NCBI GenBank assembly: GCA_964582875.1
Contig: CAZOTZ010000079.1
Span: forward strand, 1 to 6,683
Source of the DNA: JAADDV01 sp964582875
GTDB lineage: Bacteria; Aquificota; Aquificia; Aquificales; Hydrogenothermaceae
Length of the DNA stretch: 6,683 bases
Direction: 5' to 3'
The translations under genes and the position numbers were made by a program. Below are positions 1-5,351 of this stretch, piece after piece; position 1 is the first letter of the stretch; each line of letters starts with the position of its first letter. The notes below the pieces were generated by a model that saw nothing but the letters and a program-made list of their open reading frames with translations, did no database searches and had not been told where the DNA came from.

Positions 1-1
1 A

Positions 2-634
2 AAGCATTTACACATATTAAAAGAACTTGGATTTGATGAGATAGTTTTAAATAAGGAGATAATCAACAAAATGGAAGAAAAAGAAGAAATATTTAAAGAA
101 CTTGATAGGGAAATACAGGATTGTAAAAAGTGTGACCTTTATAAAAACCGTAAACAGGCTGTTTTAGGAGAAGGAAATCTTAATGCTAAACTTATGTTTA
201 TAGGTGAAGCTCCTGGTGCAGATGAAGATAGGTTAGGAAGACCCTTTGTAGGTAGAGCAGGGAAACTCCTAACAAAACTTATAGAAGCATCAGGACATAA
301 AAGAGAAGAGTTCTATATATCAAATGTATGTAAATGTAGACCTCCAAATAATAGAACACCAACCCCATGGGAAATGGAAGCCTGTTTCCCTTATCTGAAA
401 AAACAGATTGAAGTTATAAATCCTAAAGTTTTATGTCTTTTAGGAGCTACAGCTGCAAGGGCTTTTCTTGGAAGAAATGTAGCAATAACTAAAGAAAGGG
501 GTTCTGTTATAAACTGGGAAAACAGGCTTTTGTATCTTACCTACCATCCAGCTTACGTTCTGAGAAATCCAAACGCAGAAATTACCCTTTTTGAAGATAT
601 AAAAAAGGCTATAGAACTTGCCTATAACTCTTGA
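2..634 (+). CDS. udg: Family 4 (thermophile-type) uracil-DNA glycosylase, probably 5'-partial
   Basis: This enzyme removes uracil produced by cytosine deamination from DNA, starting base excision repair; it is a [4Fe-4S] protein of the UDG superfamily. Numbering from the ATG at 71, the four expected cluster ligands are Cys18, Cys21, Cys89 and Cys105. The active-site motif GEAPGADED lies at 45-53, the KCRPPNNRTPTP block at 88-99, and the second active-site motif HPAYVLRNP at 159-167. Starting at ATG 71 gives 187 aa, about the length I remember for the Thermotoga enzyme, with an AAGGAG at 53-58 but a long 12-base spacing. However, the frame stays open to the window edge, and codons 2-70 encode HLHILKELGFDEIVL, which resembles the N-terminal helix found before the first Cys pair in many bacterial family members. 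I therefore annotate it as continuing off the left edge. The family call is secure; the start is not. Confidence 0.93.
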   Translation, partial: KHLHILKELGFDEIVLNKEIINKMEEKEEIFKELDREIQDCKKCDLYKNRKQAVLGEGNLNAKLMFIGEAPGADEDRLGRPFVGRAGKLLTKLIEASGHKREEFYISNVCKCRPPNNRTPTPWEMEACFPYLKKQIEVINPKVLCLLGATAARAFLGRNVAITKERGSVINWENRLLYLTYHPAYVLRNPNAEITLFEDIKKAIELAYNS

Positions 635-663
635 TTTATATACTTTAATAATGGTTAAATATT

Positions 664-679
664 TGGCATATTTTTTGAT
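664..679 (+). promoter_or_regulatory. Sigma-54 (-24/-12)-like element upstream of pyrF-rpoN-hpf
   Basis: TGGCATATTTTTTGAT matches the sigma-54 consensus TGGCAYRNNNNTTGCW with exact -24/-12 spacing and one mismatch (A for the C of the -12 GC). It lies in the 56-base gap before pyrF, the first gene of the group that includes rpoN itself. Against it, the predicted transcript would start at about 690, one base before the pyrF TTG, and would lose the Shine-Dalgarno at 680-685. In AT-rich DNA the T-rich half is easily met by chance. Treat it as a candidate only. Confidence 0.22.
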
Positions 680-685
680 AAGAGG
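680..685 (+). promoter_or_regulatory. Ribosome binding site fixing the TTG start of pyrF
   Basis: AAGAGG ends five bases before the TTG at 691. No ATG in this frame lies before the conserved N-terminal strand (LAFALD) of the protein, so this site decides the non-ATG start. Confidence 0.6.
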
Positions 686-690
686 TTATC

Positions 691-1377
691 TTGAACAGAA
701 AATTAGCTTTTGCCCTTGATGTAAAAAACCTGAAAGAAGCATATCAGATATTAGATGAAATATCTGGGTACCAGATAATAATAAAAGTAGGTTATGTTCT
801 GTTTATAAAAGGTGGTAAAGAGTTTATAAAAGAGATAAAAAATAGAGGATTTGAAGTTTTTTTAGACCTTAAACTCCATGATATTCCAAATACTGTTTAT
901 AACGGTGTCTCTTCAGCTGCTGATATAGGTGTAGATTATCTGACGCTCCACACCCTTGGTGGAGTGGAAATGATAAAAAAGGCTGTAGAAGCAAAAAATA
1001 ATTCAGACCTGAAACTACTTGGAGTAACAATCCTCACAAGTCATAATGAAAATTATGTAAAATATATAGGAACAAAATACTCATTAAAAGAGCTTACTCT
1101 TCACCTTGCAGAAGAAGGAATAAAAAACGGTTTAGATGGTATAGTATGTTCCGCCTATGAAGTAAAAGAAATAAAAGAAAAAATAAAAAAAGATTTTATT
1201 GCTGTAGTACCAGGTATAAGAATAAAAGAAGGGGAGAGTAAAGATGACCAGGCAAGAATTTCCACACCAAAAAAAGCAATCCAACAGGGAGCCAATATCC
1301 TCGTTGTTGGTAGACCTATCCTTAATTCAAAAAATAGGAGAGAAACCATTAACTCAATACTCAAAGAAATTCTTTAA
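691..1377 (+). CDS. pyrF: Orotidine 5'-phosphate decarboxylase
   Basis: PyrF decarboxylates OMP to UMP, the last step of de novo pyrimidine synthesis, in the cytoplasm. The 228-residue product has the usual length of the bacterial type and reads as a single TIM-barrel domain. Asp10 (ALD) and Lys32 (IKVG) are in the expected substrate-binding strands. The signature FLDLKLHDIPNTV (57-69) carries the catalytic Asp59-Lys61-Asp64 set. The phosphate-binding end shows VPGIR (173-177), DDQAR (185-189) and VGRPI (206-210). Translation starts at TTG, supported by AAGAGG at 680-685. The gene sits 56 bases after the glycosylase and 25 bases before rpoN, so it probably leads a pyrF-rpoN-hpf transcript. 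Its metabolic role has no obvious link to sigma-54, so the grouping may only be co-transcription. Confidence 0.97.
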   Translation: MNRKLAFALDVKNLKEAYQILDEISGYQIIIKVGYVLFIKGGKEFIKEIKNRGFEVFLDLKLHDIPNTVYNGVSSAADIGVDYLTLHTLGGVEMIKKAVEAKNNSDLKLLGVTILTSHNENYVKYIGTKYSLKELTLHLAEEGIKNGLDGIVCSAYEVKEIKEKIKKDFIAVVPGIRIKEGESKDDQARISTPKKAIQQGANILVVGRPILNSKNRRETINSILKEIL

Positions 1378-1402
1378 AAAATAATATAAACAAGAGGGCA
1401 CC

Positions 1403-2719
1403 ATGAAACAGACACTTACAATAACAGTAAAGCAAAAACCTATCTTAACACTTAAATACAAATATCAGTTAACACTCCTTGTTAAACCTAAACTTGAATT
1501 CCAGAACACCATAAGACAGGAGTTAGAAGAGAACCCTTTTTTAGAAGAAGTGTATACAATAGAGACAGATTATGATATAGAACCTATAAAAGATTTAGCT
1601 AAACATTATGAAGAAGATGAAGAAGAAGAAAAGCTACGTTCAAATAGATTTGTTTATAAACCAACACTTACAGAGATTTTAGAATCTCAGGTAGACCTTG
1701 AATTTGATGGAATTGATAGGGATATAGCTTATGAGATAATAGGTAATCTTGATGAGAAAGGATTTTTCAAACTTCCCCTTGAAGATATAGCATCTAAATT
1801 TAAAGTTCCTGTAGAAAAGGTAGAAGAAATAAGAAAAAGAATAACAAAGATGGAACCAGTGGGGATAGCCTCAAGAAACTATGAAGAGGCAATTTTGGTT
1901 CAGTATAAGGAAAGATATGGAGAAGATTTTTTAGCTGAGAAAATAATCAACGAAGATTTATTAAACCTGAACGATTTAGATTACCTGTATGAGAAATACA
2001 AAGATGTTGATAAAGAAAAAATTGATACAGTTATTTCAAATATAAAATCTTTAAACCCCTATCCAACTGTGAATTTTTCAGATGATGTTCAACAGTACAT
2101 AGAACCGGATATTTTTGTGTACGATAAAGGTGATGACTTTGAGATTAAAATAAACGAAAAAGGTATACCAGAGTTAAAGCTAACAACTGCTTATAGAAAA
2201 CTTATATCAAGGAAAGATTTACCAGAAGAAACTAAAAAGTTTTTAGATGAAAAGTATGAGAAAGCAAAAGGCATTATAGAGGCAATAAAACAGAGGAGAG
2301 AAAACCTTTACAAAATAACAAAAGCAATTTTAAACAGACAGAAAGATTTTCTCAGAAAAGGAAAGGAACATTTAAAACCTTTAACATTAAAAGATATAGC
2401 TGAAGAAGTAGACCTCCACGAGTCAACAATAAGCAGGACAGTTAACAGTAAGTATATACAGACAGAGTACGGGATTTTCCCATTAAAAGCCTTTTTCTCT
2501 GCAAAACTAAAAACAACAAGTGGAGAAGTATCAACAGAAAGAGTAAAATATATGATTCAGGAACTTATAGAAAATGAAGATAAAAGGAAACCTTTGAGCG
2601 ACCAGGCCATAGTAAATATTCTTAAAGAAAGAGGAATAAAAATAGCAAGGAGAACAGTTACAAAATATAGAGAAGAATTAGGAATACCTGATTCAAGAAC
2701 AAGGAGGAGAAAACAATGA
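1403..2719 (+). CDS. rpoN: RNA polymerase sigma-54 factor (RpoN)
   Basis: Sigma-54 directs core RNA polymerase to -24/-12 promoters, which open only with an AAA+ activator. The 438-residue protein has the family layout. Region I spans about 1-49, ending in the typical ELEENPFLEE, but its usually Gln-rich part is altered (LTLKYKYQLTLLVKPK, 15-30). An acidic region II follows at about 50-78 (EEDEEEE at 70-76). The core-binding domain is at about 85-270, with GNLDEKGFF (114-122) and MEPVGIASRN (150-159). The DNA-binding part has a helix-turn-helix with HESTISR (339-345) and the RpoN box ARRTVTKYRE (415-424), a perfect match to the diagnostic motif. The ATG at 1403 follows AAGAGGG (1392-1398), and an in-frame stop at 1382-1384 excludes a longer form. 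The stop codon overlaps the hpf start (ATGA). The C-terminal tail (RTRRRKQ) is basic. Confidence 0.97.
   Translation: MKQTLTITVKQKPILTLKYKYQLTLLVKPKLEFQNTIRQELEENPFLEEVYTIETDYDIEPIKDLAKHYEEDEEEEKLRSNRFVYKPTLTEILESQVDLEFDGIDRDIAYEIIGNLDEKGFFKLPLEDIASKFKVPVEKVEEIRKRITKMEPVGIASRNYEEAILVQYKERYGEDFLAEKIINEDLLNLNDLDYLYEKYKDVDKEKIDTVISNIKSLNPYPTVNFSDDVQQYIEPDIFVYDKGDDFEIKINEKGIPELKLTTAYRKLISRKDLPEETKKFLDEKYEKAKGIIEAIKQRRENLYKITKAILNRQKDFLRKGKEHLKPLTLKDIAEEVDLHESTISRTVNSKYIQTEYGIFPLKAFFSAKLKTTSGEVSTERVKYMIQELIENEDKRKPLSDQAIVNILKERGIKIARRTVTKYREELGIPDSRTRRRKQ
2701..2708 (+). promoter_or_regulatory. Strong Shine-Dalgarno for hpf inside the 3' end of rpoN
   Basis: AAGGAGGA lies within the last codons of rpoN (the basic tail), with AAGGAGG ending eight bases before the hpf ATG at 2716. 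Together with the ATGA overlap it indicates translational coupling, and it may constrain the codons of the RpoN tail. Confidence 0.75.
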
Positions 2720-3282
2720 GAGTTGAACACGTTGGGAAAAACATTGACGTTACAGACTTTATTAGGAGTTATACTGAACACAAACTTGAAAGATTACAAC
2801 CTTATTTAAAAGACATTGATGTTTCTGAAGACTCTGTTCAGGTAAGGGTTACTTATTCTTTTGAACCCCACAGACACAGAAACAGAGTAGATATAGATAT
2901 ATATTTCAATACACCTGGTGGAGGTGTAATTCATGCCTGGGAAGAAAGTAATGACCTTTATTCTGCAATAGATTTCATTATTGATGAAGTAGAAAGACAG
3001 TTAGTAAGATTAAAGGCAAGAAGGAAAGAAGAAAGGAGAAGATTAGCAAAATTAAAAGAACTTGAAAAAAGAACAGTTACAGAAGAACCAAGTATAGAAA
3101 GAGCCCTTATAGTTGAAGAGCCAATGCCCCTTGAAAAACCTTTAACTGTAGAAGATGCAAAGGCTCTACTTGAAGAAATGGGAGCATTTTTCCTACCTTT
3201 CAGAAATGCGGAAACTGGGGAAATTAACGTTATATACAGAAAAAAGGCGGGAAATTACGGTCTTATAGTCCCTGGAACATAA
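2716..3282 (+). CDS. hpf: Long-form ribosome hibernation promoting factor
   Basis: HPF binds the 30S decoding region of idle ribosomes; the long form also dimerises them into 100S particles during starvation. The 188-residue protein shows both parts. The N-terminal S30AE/YfiA-type domain covers about 1-105 (KNIDVTDFIRSYTEHKL near the start, then VDIDIYF and YSAIDFIIDEVERQL). A charged linker with many Arg/Lys/Glu covers about 103-140. The C-terminal dimerisation domain covers about 143-188 (FFLPFRNAETGEINVIYRKK at 158-177, then GNYGLI). The ATG overlaps the rpoN stop and has a strong Shine-Dalgarno. rpoN next to hpf is a widespread bacterial pairing; no ptsN follows here. The gene ends just before a new promoter for the ribosomal protein genes, so it closes the pyrF-rpoN-hpf group, although no terminator hairpin with a U-tract is visible after it. 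Confidence 0.95.
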   Translation: MRVEHVGKNIDVTDFIRSYTEHKLERLQPYLKDIDVSEDSVQVRVTYSFEPHRHRNRVDIDIYFNTPGGGVIHAWEESNDLYSAIDFIIDEVERQLVRLKARRKEERRRLAKLKELEKRTVTEEPSIERALIVEEPMPLEKPLTVEDAKALLEEMGAFFLPFRNAETGEINVIYRKKAGNYGLIVPGT

Positions 3283-3285
3283 AGT

Positions 3286-3315
3286 TTGACATATAAGTCA
3301 TTGATATGGGATAAT
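3286..3315 (+). promoter_or_regulatory. Sigma-70-type promoter for rplM-rpsI
   Basis: A perfect -35 TTGACA (3286-3291) is followed after 18 bases by GATAAT (3310-3315), one mismatch from TATAAT. Transcription would start near 3322 and give a leader of about 32 bases that includes AGGAGG at 3344-3349. The gap lies between hpf and rplM, where ribosomal protein expression would be expected to be set independently. Confidence 0.68.
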
Positions 3316-3353
3316 AATAAACTTGTATCACTAATTGTCAAAGAGGAGGATTA

Positions 3354-3806
3354 ATGAAAACTGTAGACGCTCGTAAACTTGATGTAAAAAGAGAATGGTA
3401 TGTTATAGACGCAACTGGAAAAAACCTTGGTAGACTTGCAACTTTAATTGCAAATATTCTTAGAGGAAAACACAAACCATATTTCCAGCCAGATGTTGAT
3501 GTTGGTGATTTTGTTATTGTTTTAAACGCAGACAAAATAACTGTAACAGGGAAAAAATTAACTGATAAAGAGTACAAGTGGCACACAAATAGACCAGGTG
3601 GTTTAAATGTAAGAAGCTTGAAATGGATGCTTGAAAACAAACCTGAAGAAGTTATTAGACTTGCTGTAGAGAGAATGCTTCCTAAAAATAAACTTCAAAA
3701 GAGATTTATGAAAAGATTAAAAGTTTATACAGGTTCAGAACATCCACATCAGGCACAAAAACCAAAAAACCTTGAAGAGCTGAAACAGCTCTGGAAAAAC
3801 TTTTAA
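3354..3806 (+). CDS. rplM: 50S ribosomal protein L13 (uL13)
   Basis: L13 is an early-assembling protein of the large ribosomal subunit that binds 23S rRNA. The 150-residue product has the family hallmarks in order: REWYVIDATGKNLGRLAT (13-30), RGKHKPYFQPDVDVGDFVIV (37-56), NADKITVTGKKL (58-69), the HTNRPGGL block (77-84), ERMLPKNKL (106-114) and the VYTGSEHPHQAQKP signature (123-136). The length is close to the usual 140-150. The start is ATG 3354 with AGGAGG four bases upstream, although this spacing is short. It is followed after 17 bases by rpsI, the near-universal partner gene, under a shared promoter. Confidence 0.98.
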   Translation: MKTVDARKLDVKREWYVIDATGKNLGRLATLIANILRGKHKPYFQPDVDVGDFVIVLNADKITVTGKKLTDKEYKWHTNRPGGLNVRSLKWMLENKPEEVIRLAVERMLPKNKLQKRFMKRLKVYTGSEHPHQAQKPKNLEELKQLWKNF

Positions 3807-3809
3807 GGT

Positions 3810-3815
3810 GGAGGT
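3810..3815 (+). promoter_or_regulatory. Ribosome binding site fixing the TTG start of rpsI
   Basis: GGAGGT lies in the 17-base gap after the rplM stop and ends eight bases before the TTG at 3824. It supports a TTG start, which gives the MAEIVK N-terminus before the conserved YGTGRRKEAVARV block. Confidence 0.7.
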
Positions 3816-3823
3816 AGTAAGTC

Positions 3824-4252
3824 TTGGCAGAGATAGTAAAAATAGACCCTAAAGTTGCAAAGTACGGAACAGGAAGAAGAAAAGAAGCAGTTGCCAGGGT
3901 ATGGATTTTCCCTGGAGAAGGAAAAATATACGTTAAAAGTTCTTCCGGAAAAGAGTGGGAAGCAAAAGAGTATTTTGAAAGAGATATATTAATAGAAAAA
4001 ATAAACAAACCATTTGTTGTAACTGAAACATTTGGAAAATTTGATGTTTATGCTACAGTTAAAGGTAGTGGAAAACCTGCTCAGGCTGAAGCTGTAATGT
4101 ATGGAATTGCAAAAGCTCTTCAAGAGTATAACCCTGAGTACAGGAAGTTATTAAAACCAGCAGGACTACTTACAAGAGATGCAAGGGTGAAAGAAAGGAA
4201 AAAATACGCTCAAATGGGTGCGAGAGCCAAATACAGATGGTCTAAACGTTAA
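3824..4252 (+). CDS. rpsI: 30S ribosomal protein S9 (uS9)
   Basis: S9 is a head protein of the small subunit whose C-terminal tail reaches the P-site tRNA. The 142-residue product carries YGTGRRKEAVARVWIFPGEG (14-33), then FDVYATVKGSGKPAQAEAV (73-91) and GIAKAL (94-99). The tail has LLTRDARVKERKKYAQMGAR (114-133) and ends in the essential basic SKR. About ten residues precede the conserved GTGRRK core, so it is slightly longer at the N-terminus than many bacterial S9 proteins. Translation starts at TTG with a good Shine-Dalgarno. It is the second gene of the rplM-rpsI unit and is closed ten bases after its stop codon by a clear intrinsic terminator. Confidence 0.98.
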   Translation: MAEIVKIDPKVAKYGTGRRKEAVARVWIFPGEGKIYVKSSSGKEWEAKEYFERDILIEKINKPFVVTETFGKFDVYATVKGSGKPAQAEAVMYGIAKALQEYNPEYRKLLKPAGLLTRDARVKERKKYAQMGARAKYRWSKR

Positions 4253-4256
4253 TATA

Positions 4257-4285
4257 CATACAGGGGCATTGCCCCTTTTTATACT
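4257..4285 (+). promoter_or_regulatory. Weak candidate promoter for argC overlapping the terminator
   Basis: TATACT (4280-4285) is a 5/6 match to a -10 box. The -35 position 17 bases upstream is CATACA (4257-4262), only 3/6. The predicted start near 4292 would leave a leader of about eight bases. This is the only promoter-like signal between the terminator and argC; read-through is the alternative source of argC mRNA. Confidence 0.25.
4262..4280 (+). terminator. Intrinsic terminator after rpsI
   Basis: AGGGGC (4262-4267) and GCCCCT (4271-4276) form a six-base-pair, GC-rich stem with a three-base ATT loop, followed by a T run ending at 4280. It lies just downstream of the rpsI stop and is the expected end of the rplM-rpsI transcript. 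The stem is short, so some read-through into argC is possible. Confidence 0.83.
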
Positions 4286-4299
4286 TTTTGGGGCTTTAG

Positions 4300-5331
4300 A
4301 TGAAAGTAGCCATAGCAGGAGCTTCAGGTTATACAGGATTAGAACTCTTAAGGGTTCTCCAGCTTTACAAAGATATTGAAGTAAATCAAATAACCTCCCG
4401 TCAGTTTAAGGGAAAAAAGTTAAAAGAAGTATTTCCTTTCTTCTCATCTTATGTTAGTGAACTTGTTTTTGAGGAAGAGTTAGATTTAGACAAATCAGAT
4501 TTTTTTTTCCTGTGTCTTCCCCATGAACCTTCAGTAGAACTTGTGAAGGATATCTACAAAAAAGGAAAAAAAGTTATAGACTTATCAGCAGCTTATAGAA
4601 TTAAAGAAATAAAAGCATACGATAATTATTATGGATTTTCCCACAAGTATCCAGATATTCTTGAAAAGGCAGTGTACGGTTTACCGGAGATATACAGGGA
4701 TAGTATCAAAAATTCCTCTGTAGTGGCAAATCCTGGATGCTATCCTACTGCTACATTACTTGGACTTTATCCACTTTTAAAAGAAAACCTGATAGAAGAA
4801 GATACTGTTGTTGTTAATGCCCTTTCTGGAATATCTGGAGCAGGTAGAAAACTTAAAGAGCAGTTTCATTATCCTGAAGCATTTGGAAATGCGTATGCTT
4901 ATTCCCCAACAGGACACAGACATATACCAGAAATGGAAGATGTTTCCAGAAATATAACAGGGAAAAATATAAAAATCAGGTTTACTCCACATATACTTCC
5001 TGTATCACGGGGAATGATATCAACAGTTACAGTAAAAACCTCCCTTTCAAGAGAACAGTTAAGGGAGCTTTACCATTTAGAGTACAGGTACGAGCCTTTT
5101 ATCAGGTTTGTTAAAAAACCACCTGAAATAAAGCAGGTCGTAGGTAGTAATTACTGTGATATTTTTGTTGAAAAAGATGAAAGAACAGGAATGGCTATTA
5201 TCATTTCAGCAATAGATAACCTTGGGAAAGGAGCTTCTTTACAGGCAGTTCAAAACTTCAATATTATGACAGGAAGGGAAGAAACAGAAAAACTTTTAGA
5301 ACTGTCAAAATCTTCGATACTTTATCCTTAG
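4300..5331 (+). CDS. argC: N-acetyl-gamma-glutamyl-phosphate reductase
   Basis: ArgC makes N-acetylglutamate 5-semialdehyde from N-acetylglutamyl phosphate using NADPH, the third step of arginine biosynthesis. The 343-residue protein is the long (type 1) form. The Rossmann motif GASGYTGLEL is at 7-16, and LSAAYR at 95-100. The catalytic cysteine is Cys147 in ANPGCYPT (143-150). SGISGAGRK (176-184) and GHRHIPEM (205-212) follow, the latter holding the conserved His region. PHILPVSRGMIST (230-242) and DNLGKGASLQAVQNFN (306-321) complete the family pattern. ATG 4300 is preceded only by a weak GGGG (4290-4293). A run of nine T at 4500-4508 encodes part of DFFF. No other arginine gene is nearby, so it is not in an arg operon. 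It faces fabI with an 18-base gap. Confidence 0.97.
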   Translation: MKVAIAGASGYTGLELLRVLQLYKDIEVNQITSRQFKGKKLKEVFPFFSSYVSELVFEEELDLDKSDFFFLCLPHEPSVELVKDIYKKGKKVIDLSAAYRIKEIKAYDNYYGFSHKYPDILEKAVYGLPEIYRDSIKNSSVVANPGCYPTATLLGLYPLLKENLIEEDTVVVNALSGISGAGRKLKEQFHYPEAFGNAYAYSPTGHRHIPEMEDVSRNITGKNIKIRFTPHILPVSRGMISTVTVKTSLSREQLRELYHLEYRYEPFIRFVKKPPEIKQVVGSNYCDIFVEKDERTGMAIIISAIDNLGKGASLQAVQNFNIMTGREETEKLLELSKSSILYP

Positions 5332-5351
5332 AAGGCGGGAAAGACCGCCTT
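5332..5351. terminator. Shared hairpin between convergent argC and fabI, possible bidirectional terminator
   Basis: AAGGCGG (5332-5338) and CCGCCTT (5345-5351) form a perfect seven-base-pair stem with a GAAAGA loop. It begins immediately after the argC stop and covers two bases of the fabI stop (5350-5352). Both directions lack a long U-tract, so termination may be weak or the hairpin may act as a 3' end stabiliser or transcription buffer. Confidence 0.55.

Noticed and set aside
651..719. Small open frame starting at ATG 651, overlapping the pyrF start.
   Set aside because: It encodes about 22 residues, overlaps pyrF in another frame and has no ribosome binding site or recognisable sequence.
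1155..1364. Minus-strand open frame inside pyrF (and similar antisense frames inside rpoN, rplM, rpsI and argC).
   Set aside because: They lie fully or mostly within well-supported genes on the other strand and look like no known protein; they arise from purine-rich coding strands with few stops in reverse.
71..1377. Functional link between uracil-DNA glycosylase and pyrF because both concern uracil.
   Set aside because: One repairs DNA and the other makes UMP; a 56-base gap and no shared regulation give no reason beyond the word uracil.
3322..3353. Possible L13 autoregulatory leader RNA before rplM.
   Set aside because: With the predicted start near 3322 the leader is only about 32 bases and I see no stable hairpin that could mask the Shine-Dalgarno.
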